Below are positions 54,993-64,000 of a stretch of DNA of 64,000 nt, in pieces (positions within the stretch are counted from its first letter, which is position 1; every line of letters begins with the position of its first letter). A model generated the notes under the pieces. It was not told the origin of the DNA. It searched no databases and worked only from the letters and a program-made list of their open reading frames with translations. The DNA lies in assembly GCA_032622095.1 (NCBI GenBank), contig CP136068.1:13993729-14057728 (forward strand), in the 5' to 3' direction. Both the position numbers and the translations under genes were made by a program. Origin of the DNA: Siphonodentalium dalli (lineage: Eukaryota; Mollusca; Scaphopoda; Gadilida; Siphonodentaliidae).

Positions 54993-56663
54993 GTCATGAT
55001 GTTATACATTTATCGTATAGAATGGTCATTGGCGAAGACATGGGGACCATAATATACATTCATTGTGGGATAATTTTGTCCGTTATTACGTTTTCTCAAA
55101 TGCCGGTATAATAGGTCACCGCCGAATCAACGCTAATAACGTGATGTGATGTTTCGAATCAATGAATGTTATTGCTATCATAACAACACCCATGCATATA
55201 TATGTACAGGAGATAGTCGAGCTAGGATTCCTCTTATACCCGAGTTGAGAAATATTCACCCTAATCCAAGATGGCGGCCAAAATGGCCACCATAAATACA
55301 AAATCGCCGACAATCGCTGATTTTAACATCAGTGAGCATTATTGTCATGATAAATCCACACCTACTTACTATTGTGAGTTGGGAACACTTAAGCAAAGAA
55401 CTTTCCTTGTACCATTTTCAAATAAAAGTCCCCCAAATCCAAAATAGCGCCCACAATGTCGGACAGATTTAGAAAAATCACCGAAATTCCCTCATATTCA
55501 CACCATTGGGCATTATTGTAGAGACAACTCCACCCATGCTTACAGTTGAGTTGTAAATACTGAGGTGAAGTAATTACCTTACATCTCATGCAAGAAATGT
55601 TTTTCCAAATCGAAGATGGCTGCCAAAATGGCGACCGAAATTTGAAAACACGCCTGCATTCCTTTACTTTCTTACGATGGGCATTATTGTTTCGCGATTT
55701 ATACCCACCATTGCATCTTGATGTGGAATATTGATATGAAGTATTCATTAGGGTTTGGCAATTGATACTCAGTCAAGATCGTGGCCAAACTGGCGGCCAG
55801 AAATTGAAAAGAAGTCGATATTATCACATGCTAATTTCAACTTTTTGTCATAATATCGATCTGTATAGACGAAACGGTACAAAATATAAGCCATCTATTA
55901 GTTCCAATATAAGTCGTAGCCTTTTGGAAGGATGAAAACCCACAATCGCGATGTGATATTTCAAAATCCATTCTTGACTATAAAGGGCGCATACTGGTCG
56001 TAACCGTATATAGGTGCGCCGAATAGTCAAATTATGACTTCCAAGATTCAAAACAACAGTACATTTCTTGCATGGGATGTAAGGTAATTACTTCACTTCA
56101 GTATTCCAACTCAACTTTAAGCATGGGTGGAGTTGTCTCGACAATAATGCCCAATAATGTGACTATGAGGGAATTTCGGTGATTTTTCAAAATCTGTCCG
56201 CCATTGTGGGCGCCATTTTGAATTTGGGCGACTTTTATTTGGATATGGTAATAGGAAAGTTCTTCGCCTAAATGTTCCCAACTCATAATAGTAAGCAGGT
56301 GTGGAGTTGTGATGACAATAATGCTCACTGATGTTAAAATCAGTGATTTTGGGCATTTTTCTATTTCTGGTGGCCATTTTGGCCGCCATCTTGGATTTGG
56401 GTGAATATTCCTCAACTCAGGTATAATAGGAATCCTAGCTCGAGTATCTCCTGCACATATATATGTATGGGTGTTGTTATGATAGCAGTAACATTCATTG
56501 ATTCGAAACATTACATCGCTTTATTAATATCGATTCGACTTTGACCTATTATACCGGCATTTGGGAAAACATTATATCGGACAAAAAGATCCCACAATGA
56601 ATACATATTATGGCCTCATGTGTTCGCCAATGAATCTTCTATGCAATAAATGTATAACATGAC
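54993..56663. mobile_element. 1.7-kb foldback element
   Basis: Left arm 54993-55600 and right arm 56062-56663 are inverted at roughly 85% identity. The left begins TGTCATGATGTTATACATTT and the right ends with its complement. Blocks such as CAAGATGGCGGCCAAAATGG occur in both arms and in the 460-base centre. No coding region is supported. Several blocks (GCATTATTGT...CAACTCCACCC) recur within each arm, so each arm is itself repetitive. Confidence 0.85.
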
Positions 56664-57200
56664 GCCAATATGCCAATATTTTCCCACAGAGACAAACAAA
56701 AGGTGGTGAAATGTCTGAAAAATAGCGTATTTTCACATTTCGGCGGCCATCTTGGATTCTGGTGTCGGATTTTTGGCTAATTTGTAAGGGTTACATATTA
56801 GGATAACGAATCGAGCGGAAAGCAAGACCGCATGTGATATCATCTTTACTATAACGGCGATCAAAGAGACCTGGTGCATATAAAAAAAATGGCCACCATG
56901 ATGGACGCCATCTTGTCTGGAGTCTCTGCGGCCACTTTTTTTTCTTGTTAGCAAGTGAAAACATTTAGAGGAGACATTAAGAAAGACAATTAGTGGGGTG
57001 AAGTTGAGTCCTGGGGGGGGGGGGTGCAGAGGTTGACCAATAACTCCTGGACTAATTGGTTCTTATCAGAGATGCGGTTTTAAATTACTGTTTGCTTTTG
57101 TTTACATAACCCTCCGACTTGTTGTCTGATCCTCGTTTCCATATATTTTGTAGACAAGTTTGTTTTGATTGGGAAGTAAAAATATATTTACACTAATCTA
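56664..57200. other. no gene seen
   Basis: It contains further GGCGGCCATCTTGG and GACGCCATCTTG blocks (56739, 56905) related to the foldback, and a G12 run (57013-57024). Confidence 0.5.
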
Positions 57201-57300
57201 CACAGGTCCCCTGGTGCGACAACCCAACAATGGGTGTCCACCTTAATAAAGGCATTAATGTGGATACTCATGGTGGAGTTATCGCACCAGGGGACCTGTG
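57201..57300. repeat. 100-bp hairpin
   Basis: CACAGGTCCCCTGGTGCGA pairs with TCGCACCAGGGGACCTGTG. The middle (GTCCACCTTAATAAAG... TTAATGTGGATAC) pairs as well. It is probably a small MITE. Confidence 0.88.
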
Positions 57301-57537
57301 CATCTAGGTATGAAACTCTGATAAATCTGGGGATAGATTATGTCATGATATAATTTGAGTCACTGGGCCACAATTCAGACAAAGAAGCTGATATTTTACA
57401 ACAGTTTAATAAAATTATAAACACATGCATGGTAACCAAGTACATCGTAATTTGAACAACAAAAAACATTTTGAGGCATGGACGTCTGTGTTTCTGTTTT
57501 ATTTGTGATTCTTTATCCGGTCTTATCTTGAAGTCTA

Positions 57538-57790
57538 TGTTTCGGTGTAGCAGTTATTGAAGTATGTGTTTCGGTGTAGCAGTCCTCGAAATCTGTTTCT
57601 GTGTAGCAGTCCTCGAAATCTGTTTCTGTGTAGCAGTTCTTGAAGTATGTGTTTCTGTGTAGCAGTCCTCGAAATCTGTTTATGTGTAGCAGTTCTTGAA
57701 GTATGCGTTTCTGTATAGCAGTTATTGAAGTCTGTGTTTCTTTGTAGCAGTTCTTGAAGTCTGTGTTTCTGTAAAGCAGTTCTTGGAGCC
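57538..57790. repeat. ~30-bp minisatellite
   Basis: About nine degenerate copies of GTGTAGCAGTTCTTGAAGT + CTGTGTTTCT, with alternating TCCTCGAAAT variants. Confidence 0.9.
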
Positions 57791-58123
57791 TGTTTCCGTA
57801 GTCTACGGCAGCTACTCTTCTTTTATTAATTTTTAAACTAAATACAACACTCTCAAACTATGTACAATACTATAAAACTATAGACAAAGTTCTAAAACTA
57901 TATGCAATGTTCTATAAATATATGCCATACTGAATACTCAACTATAAACAATGCTCTAAAACTATACAATCGTTTGATAAATATTTGAATAAATAAACGA
58001 ATAAATAATGAGTTCAAGAATGAGGGGCACCGTTCCTCTATTTATTACGTATTTAGTGATATCAATAATTCGATTTAATGAGATCATAAAATGATTTAAT
58101 GAGATCATAAAATGATTTGTGAT
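57791..58123. other. no gene seen
   Basis: The sequence is AT-rich with a loose ACTATA(G/T)ACAATGTTCTAAA repeat at 57838-57965. Confidence 0.5.
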
Positions 58124-58241
58124 GAAATTGAGAAAAATAACTAAAGGAGTAGGCAGGCAATCCACCGTCAACAAATGAAAATTCTCCCCAACATAGATGC
58201 GAACTTTCATGTGAAGTCGGTGGAGTCCATGCCAGGAAATC
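58124..58241. repeat. 118-bp repeat, copy 1
   Basis: It runs GAAATTGAGAAAAATAACTA to GGAGTCCATGCCAGGAAATC. It is nearly identical to 59175-59292. A diverged third copy lies at about 58665-58750. Confidence 0.88.
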
Positions 58242-59174
58242 GAATTTGTGATATCATACTTCCATCTAGTATTTATTGATATTAACTAAACAGGTAATAA
58301 ATAGAAGAACGTCGCCCCATACAAGATTACTTGTTTGTCTGATGATGTTTTAAGCATGCCATATATGTGCACAGATAAGAAACACCAGAATAAATAAACG
58401 AATCAATGATAGCACTCGCTTCAATATAAATCAATAGCACGTGTTTGTATAAGAGGTTTAACGGATGACCTTCGCGATGGGTACCGCTGTTAAAATAGTC
58501 AAATCAGAAATAATATTAAAATATAGACATCTTTTTGTTCTAGACATAGATATAGCTATTGTCAAGTTCGTACGCGTTGTTATGTATGTAAGCACAATCA
58601 TACATAACAGGCCAACACTGTTACAGAACCTGGTTCCACCAATGGAAATATCAATAAATACAGATGGAGGCAGAAAATCCACCGCCAACAAATGAAAAAT
58701 CTCCCCAACTTAGTTGCGAAATTTCAAGCGGTGTCGGTGGAGTCCTGCAATCCACATGCAGTTGAAGAGAAAATAATGTTGAAAGGTATTTTAAGATCGA
58801 GAATAAATGTCAGCACTGGTTTCAATGTTCAAGATCACTTTCGGTGGAGTCCTGCAATCCCCGTGCAGCTTCTGAGACATAATAGACATAACTATAAATA
58901 AATAGACATTTATATTTAATGTTGCAAGGCTCGAGCTGTATGGAAAATCACTTCTTTAGTCAACACTTTTAAACTTCTAGGCCGATGTGTCGCTATACGG
59001 AGCTCGCGAGCATACCTGCATTGCCCGAAAATCAATAAGGACGGACGGAAAAATGATTGTTATAGATAAAGGCACTAAGATAATATTTGAAACCAAAATG
59101 ACTGAATTAATTAAGGTTGTGTTCACATGACAATTGAGTGTGAAAATTAACCAAAGAAAGTGGCCTGCGCTAGT

Positions 59175-59292
59175 GAAATTGGGAAAAATAACTAAAGGAG
59201 TAGGCAGGCAATCCACTGTCAACAAATGAAAATTCTCCCCAACATAGATGCGAACTTTCATGTGAAGTCGGTGGAGTCCATGCCAGGAAATC
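59175..59292. repeat. 118-bp repeat, copy 2
   Basis: This copy ends 22 bases from the stop codon of the MULE gene (59315). It may be part of that element's 3' flank. Confidence 0.88.
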
Positions 59293-59314
59293 ATTGTCGA
59301 TATATATTTCGCGT

Positions 59315-61083
59315 TCAATGTTTTTTTGGACAGAAGGAACAAATCCAAGTTCCCCTGGTAGCGCGTTTGCTGATGTTTTGGCAGTAGATGTGGTACCAAT
59401 TCATACACTCAGAACACTGTGTCATGTTGTCGTTACAATCCGGCATTGCACAACCCTGATGGTTACAATTCTTCTCAATATAAAATGACGTGAATTTCGA
59501 CTTTGTGCGCATGCATAAGAAATTCTTCGGGAAAGGAGTGAAATGTCCCTTCTGGAGGCATGCAAGTAAATGCTGTCGCATTCCATTGGGTCTGAATCTG
59601 CAGTAATCATTCCTACCAAAAGAAGGTTCGTGGCAAAACTCCACAAGGTTTGCCAACGCGAATACTCCACAGTCATCCGAATTTGTTTGCCGTTGGGTGT
59701 GTGGTATCCGCACGCTCAATTTGCCTATTTTCGATCCATGACCATACATGGACCACAATTGAATCATTGTGGATGTTGACAATGGGTCAGATTCGTTTAG
59801 AAGCGAATCAAACAAGTAAACAGAAGTGTCATCATAACTTGGGACATACGTCGAAGCAATCCAATGGCTATGACCGGTGTGGTGCACTTGAGCAACTGGT
59901 TGAGTCGGTCCGAAACCGGTGAAGTGGCTGAAAGGATTATAAAGCCCTGTCGTGCCTTCCATGGTAGGTGCGAAGATTGTATCCTGGAAACCATGTGTCC
60001 AGGGAAACTGATTTGCAAGAATGGACTGAGATTCTCTAACAATCGAATCACACAACCACTTACCGGCTGTGATCGTCTGAACCTTAGTAGGAGTTAGGTT
60101 TTTACCAGTTTTACCATTTTTGCTGATCGCAGAATGTAGCTGGTTTGATGATGGTGGTTTGGGTTTAAGGGGTCGATGCGACCCAGTTGACAGAACAGGG
60201 AGAACGAGATTTTTGTCAGGCGAAGACTGAACAGGCGAAGAGGGAGGGGAAGGTGATAGCATGAAATCGATCGATGCAGTCGAGTCAAAAATAAGATGTT
60301 TCGAAGACGAAATAGGTGGTACAATGACTGAGGAATGTTCCTGGAATTCTATCGTGGATTTTGGCGATGCCACGGGTGATGAGTCCGAAGGAGACAAACG
60401 TAGAGCAAGTGGTGAGGACATATCATCAATGCGCGGTGACTCAACAGGGCGGGGTGACGCCGACGCAGAATGTGAAGGCGATGCGACCTGTGTATTACAA
60501 TCAATTGTCGGTGTCATCACCGATGGCTGAGAGATTGGAGAACATGATATCCTGTTTGCAGATGGGATTTTCGAGCTTGATTTGGGACGAACTGGTGTAG
60601 AAGACGTCGTGGAACACGGTGACAAAGCGGTAGGGGATATAGCTTGAGAAGCAGCTGCAGAATCAGGTGCGGGTGTGACTAGACAATCATAGTCATTTTT
60701 TCTAGGCCTTTTCCTGCCAGATTTTTTGTCAGCCCGTGAGCGTCCACGTTTTCTGAGGACGGTCAAATTGACGGGTCTAGATTCGATATTATCATCTGTT
60801 TCCATCCCTATGAACATACGGGAAGCGATGATGTGATAACAAGTTGATGTGGAAGGACATCCACATTTCTCTTTGGGGAAAAGCTGTACGCAGTAGTTGT
60901 CTCCCCTGTTACCGACAACGCAGAAAACTCGTTGATCGGGAACAAATGAGATTCGTTTGGACCGAATGACTTCAATTGCAAGCGACTTCTGACTGGTGAA
61001 TCTCGGTTGTTCTGAGCTAATCTCGGGCTCAGTTTCAGTGTCAAGGACGTCACTTGTGGCATTTTCCACCAAGAGCCGCCCCC
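59315..61083 (-). CDS. MULE protein, C-terminal half: SWIM finger, Ulp1-type protease, PHD finger
   Basis: 585 codons are open in this frame, counted from 61072; the coding sense joins the transposase frame near 61083. A SWIM zinc finger lies at residues 61-80 (CVQLFPKEKCGCPSTSTCYH: C70, C72, C78, H80), as normally follows a MULE transposase. Residues ~100-330 are a Ser/Pro-rich, disordered linker with a basic nuclear-type patch (RKRGRSRADKKSGRKRPRK). Residues ~335-500 are a C48/Ulp1-like cysteine protease with HSHW (H403), YLFDSL (D422), Q462 six residues before the cysteine, and DDCGVF (C468), so the full catalytic set is present. A PHD-type finger closes the protein (C541, C546, C553, C556, H561, C564, C578, C581). 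The role of the protease and PHD is inferred: deSUMOylation or proteolysis, and chromatin reading. Confidence 0.85.
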
Positions 61084-62168
61084 TCTGGTATCATTGACTA
61101 TGTCTTGCCAATGAGTGATCCCTTGTGGTATTATGCATTCGCCGGACTGATATTTGGCGAACGCATATATTTCTCTGAGGACCATATTTCCGACTCCGAG
61201 TCGGCCCCTCTGATACTCATAAAAATAAAATTTCATTAAGAAGTACAGAGATATGACAATAGCATCAATAGGGACTTCTTTCCAGCCCTGTAACTGCTTT
61301 AGAATGACATTAAAAGACTCTGATTGATTATTTGTTAACCCAGAAAGTGGATTATAGAGTTTGTGTGGGCGGAGCAACCAGGCACCAGCGCCTTTTTTTA
61401 TGTCGCTCTTGAGACATTTATCGAAGTAGGCTTTCACAGCCTCTGTCCAATTCGCGGTCAGTTGTTCGTACTTATCGTCGAATTCAGCCTCGGATGAAGC
61501 CTTCATCATGGCGACCACGTCCTGTTTATAAGCGGCTATTTCATCCAAGCCAGCTTTTAGTTCCGCGTGGAGATAACGATGCATATCTCTTTTGATGTGG
61601 TTCCAACAAAAGAACACAGGCATTTGTGGGAACACGGCATGAACAGCATTTGAGAAGCTGTCTTCCCTATCGAAGACGATGGGAATATTAGATTGGTATT
61701 TGAAAATCTTTGGAAATTTGTCTTTAACCATTTCAAATAGCCGAGTGTGTGCTTTTTGATATTTGCGCTCATGTATCAAGAACGCTAAAGGAAAAACAGG
61801 TGAGCCCTCGAATAGAATGTTTCTTATTATTAACGAGGAGACATAGAAGTCACCTACATTGAAGGTAGTGTCGTAGCCGAGCACGAAACGGTGCGATTCC
61901 TGATCAATTTCCAACAAATCATTGACCTCATGTGACCATTCAGGATAGTGGACGATAACGTACAAATCGTTATCGAGGTAGCACATTTCAGGAATATGCT
62001 TTAATTGATGAGCCATTTGCAAAAGATCCCTAATTGGGTCTTTGTTGCGTTTTTCTGACACTGACTTGGCCTTAATATTTGCCTTGTATTTCTTGGGTTT
62101 AAGACCCCATTGTGATCTGGTTGTTGTGGTACTGTAACTAACTGTTGGTAAATCGTTTGAGGATTCCT
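61084..62168 (-). CDS. MULE DDE transposase core
   Basis: This is the transposase that would cut and join element ends. Numbered from the open frame starting at 62061, the motifs are GYDTTFNVGDFYVS (D64), PVFPLAFLIHERK, IVFDREDSF (D131), FCWNHIKRD (the C-x2-H of MULEs, 152-155) and LTNNQSESFN (E248). All three acidic residues are present with Mutator-type spacing. The frame runs open past the expected junction into nonsense residues and stops at 60808. The real continuation (LLVENATSD) is one base out of frame at a G5 run near 61082, so a one-base loss is inferred. Upstream, codons reading SQWGLKPKKYKANIKAKS extend the frame to about 62168, where another one-base loss separates it from the N-terminal domain. 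Confidence 0.85.
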
Positions 62169-62615
62169 TTCAGATGACGTTACGGTGTTTCTGATCGAAG
62201 CCAAAGTAGAAGGGGCAGTTCTTTTGGAGACATAGAAGTCACCTACATTGAAGGTAGTGTCGTAGCCGAGCACGAAACGGTGCGATTCCTGATCAATTTC
62301 CAACAAATCATTGACCTCATGTGACCATTCAGGATAGTGGACGATAACGTACAAATCGTTATCGAGGTAGCACATTTCAGGAATATGCTTTAATTGATGA
62401 GCCATTTGCAAAAGATCCCTAATTGGGTCTTTGTTGCGTTTTTCTGACACTGACTTGGCCTTAATATTTGCCTTGTATTTCTTGGGTTTAAGACCCCATT
62501 GTGATCTGGTTGTTGTGGTACTGTAACTAACTGTTGGTAAATCGTTTGAGGATTCCTTTCAGATGACGTTACGGTGTTTCTGATCGAAGCCAAAGTAGAA
62601 GGGGCAGTTCTTTTG
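61838..62615. repeat. exact 389-bp tandem duplication within the MULE gene
   Basis: 61838-62226 and 62227-62615 appear identical. The unit is not a multiple of three. It repeats coding sequence from the N-terminal linker through the first catalytic Asp region. Both copies carry the same frame change at TCCTTTCAG (62164-62172 and 62553-62561). Confidence 0.93.
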
Positions 62616-63046
62616 AATGTTGATCGGCTGTCTTTCGAATTACCATGTGGAATATCTGTTGATAGCGAATCGTCGCCAAGGTAATGGATGAGGGTATCAG
62701 AGTTATGTTTGTCGAACAGTGTGTATGCTGTACGAATAAAAGAATTCGAGCCCTTTCTATCACCAATGCCTTGCTTCAAAGTGAAGCGTGATTTTGTTAT
62801 GACAGGTGAGTTTTTCGGGTGGTTGTTGGGTCCTCTATTCACCCACAGATGTTGATCGGCCTTCCAATCATCTTTTTTGAGTGGGTCTTCATTTCTATAC
62901 AGATATATGTCACCTCCCTTTGGTTTTACAGGTGGTATATCACATATTTTGACCCGATCGGGTTCTGACAACAGTTCTAAGGCATATCCGTTGGAAAGTA
63001 CTTTATCCCATTTATCAATAAGTGGAGATGATTCGGCTGACGCCAT
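62562..63046 (-). CDS. MULE protein, N-terminal half with CG-1-like DNA-binding domain
   Basis: An ATG at 63046 opens about 160 codons. Residues ~40-125 resemble the CG-1 domain of CAMTA transcription activators: PVKPKGGDIYLYRN matches the PxNGSxxLY start, DDWKADQHLWVNRG the RKDGYxW strand, and FIRTAYTLFD plus DTLIHYLGD the terminal FHRRxYWLL...LVHYL. This is my alignment by eye, not a profile match. The domain would recognise the element ends. A Ser/Thr-rich linker follows (KDSRSTFKRTAPSTLASIRN). A one-base frame change at the AAA run near 62557 then leads into TTTTRSQWGLKPKKY. The open frame itself continues to 62390 in the wrong register. Confidence 0.6.
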
Positions 63047-63291
63047 GCTAATATGACTATAATTATTGCATTACTCACGAGAACGGATGAATCTGAATGG
63101 AGTCGTCTTGGTTATGAATTGTTGTTGAGTCGTTTCCGGCCGAAGGCCGGGTAGGGTGGTCGGACTGCAGTGTGCAAGTCCCTTCACCCTTACTTGATTT
63201 TTCGATGGGGATCGATCTTGTGGCTGTCGTGGTTACTGGGGTTGGAGGCAAAGCGGCGGAAGCGTGGTGGAGTCGTCAGGTGCTGTCGAGG
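63047..63291 (-). other. 3' part of the neighbouring LINE and upstream region of the MULE gene
   Basis: GC-rich sequence between 63100 and 63291 probably continues the LINE below its stop. The MULE terminus is not identified here. A GTGAGT on the minus strand (63076-63071) and TATTAG just before the MULE ATG could be a short 5' intron, but this is weak. Confidence 0.35.
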
Positions 63292-64000
63292 TTATATGGG
63301 TCTGTCTGTTGCGTCTAGTTGTAGGATGGACTTTGTCTTTTTCGTGGTGAGTAGTTGATTTCTAACTTGTAGTTCTAGGAGGAGTGGGCTGTTGTCTAGT
63401 CGGGATAGTGTCATGTTTCTGAGATCCATCAGTCTTTGCTTGATTGTAGGTATGTTCGCTGCGTCGTGGAGTGCGTTGATCGGTGTCCATGGTGGTTGGC
63501 GGAGCGCGATGCGGAGTGCTTGGTTTTGGACTTTCTGTAGTTTTTCAATGTATGTCTTTGGGGCTGCTGTGAGGACGGCAGCACCGTACTCCATGACTGG
63601 TCGGACGTAGATTTGGTAGAGGTTGATGAGGGTTTGGCTGTTGGTTCCCCAGTCTGTTCCCAGGAGGCATCGTAGTAGATTTGTTCTTTTTCGGGCTTTA
63701 TCGGCTATCTTGTTGATGTGAGGGATGAAGGTCATTTGCTGGTCTAGTGTTATTCCTAGTAGGATCGCTTGGTTGGATGGTCTCGTTGTCTATCTTGATG
63801 TCGATGGATTGTGTTGTTTTTCTTCTGTGGAATATGATGAGTTGGGTCTTTTTGGCGTTGAGTTTAATTCTCCATTTTGAGCACCATGTTGATAGGTCGT
63901 CGAGTGTCTTTTGTAGTCTTTTCTGTAGGATTCGAGGGTTTGTATGAGTCGTCCAGAGTCCTAGGTCGTCGGCGAACTGTGATATTTCAACGTTGTTTCT
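63292..64000 (-). pseudogene. Jockey-like LINE ORF2: end of RT and C-terminal region
   Basis: The window opens within the RT palm: VEISQFADDLGLW (FADD catalytic motif, about 63960-63990) and WCSKWRIKLNAKKTQLIIF follow the expected order. A frame change at about 63770 leads into an open frame (start 63735) reading RTNLLRCLLGTDWGTNSQTL, YVRPVMEYGAAVLTAAPK and KVQNQALRIALRQPPWTPI, the conserved post-RT segment of Jockey-group LINEs. It ends at a stop at 63292. It is related to, but clearly distinct from, the deleted copy at 42255-43040. The endonuclease would lie beyond 64000. Confidence 0.82.

Noticed and set aside
57538-57790. CRISPR-like or coding repeat
   Set aside because: It is a simple ~30-bp minisatellite with no spacers and no conserved frame.
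58124-58241. Conserved small protein VGENFHLLTVDCLPTP
   Set aside because: The frame is shared only because the 118-bp DNA repeat is nearly identical; the third, diverged copy lacks it.
60261-60600. Plus-strand frames opposite the MULE linker
   Set aside because: They are shadows of the Ser/Pro-rich linker on the minus strand.

Overview
The window is AT-rich genomic DNA from an animal. Coding sequence is interrupted by introns, and almost everything recognisable is transposon-derived. LTR and non-LTR retroelements, MULE, hAT, Harbinger-like and TTAA-inserting DNA elements, palindromic MITEs, a tRNA-derived SINE, mollusc-type satellites and long G homopolymers point to a marine invertebrate, probably a lophotrochozoan. 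The species cannot be fixed from the sequence.

Layout. 1-3.0 kb: the gag-pro-RT part of a Ty3/gypsy-type element on the minus strand, with a canonical -1 frameshift heptamer. 3.9-6.7 kb: palindromic MITEs and a three-level nest (a hAT inside a TTAA element inside a MITE). 6.98-11.6 kb: an L1/Tx1-type LINE with an unbroken 1260-codon ORF2; an ORF1-like fragment lies at 13.3-13.7 kb. 14-17 kb: two MITE families and dispersed repeats. 16.1-20.8 kb: four candidate exons, compatible in splice phase, of an unrecognised small membrane-protein gene on the minus strand; its introns carry MITEs. 21.3-30.7 kb: Harbinger-like, TTAA and other TIR elements, a ~130-bp satellite and a ~355-bp tandem triplication. 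30.7-34.9 kb: LINE 3' ends, a FLYWCH pseudogene, tandem repeats and a foldback. 37.2-38.1 kb: a large TCA/TCG array at the 3' end of a LINE fragment. 39-44.4 kb: a SINE, an ORF1-like pseudogene and a Jockey-like LINE whose ORF1 is fused in frame to its RT. 45-53.7 kb: direct repeats, hairpins, a second FLYWCH exon between 65-bp inverted repeats, and the satellite again. 53.7-55.0 kb: a CR1-like LINE with a 2A peptide, interrupted by another retroposed copy. 55-56.7 kb: a 1.7-kb foldback. 59.3-63.0 kb: a large Mutator-like element gene. 63.3-64 kb: another LINE RT.

The most unusual object is the MULE gene at 59.3-63.0 kb. Read in order it encodes a CG-1-like DNA-binding domain, a DDE transposase, a SWIM zinc finger, a Ulp1/SENP-type cysteine protease with all its catalytic residues, and a PHD finger. 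Two one-base frameshifts in short homopolymers and an exact 389-bp tandem duplication break it.

Only a few exons look like host genes (4.3 kb and 16.1-20.6 kb). No rRNA, functional tRNA or CRISPR array was seen.
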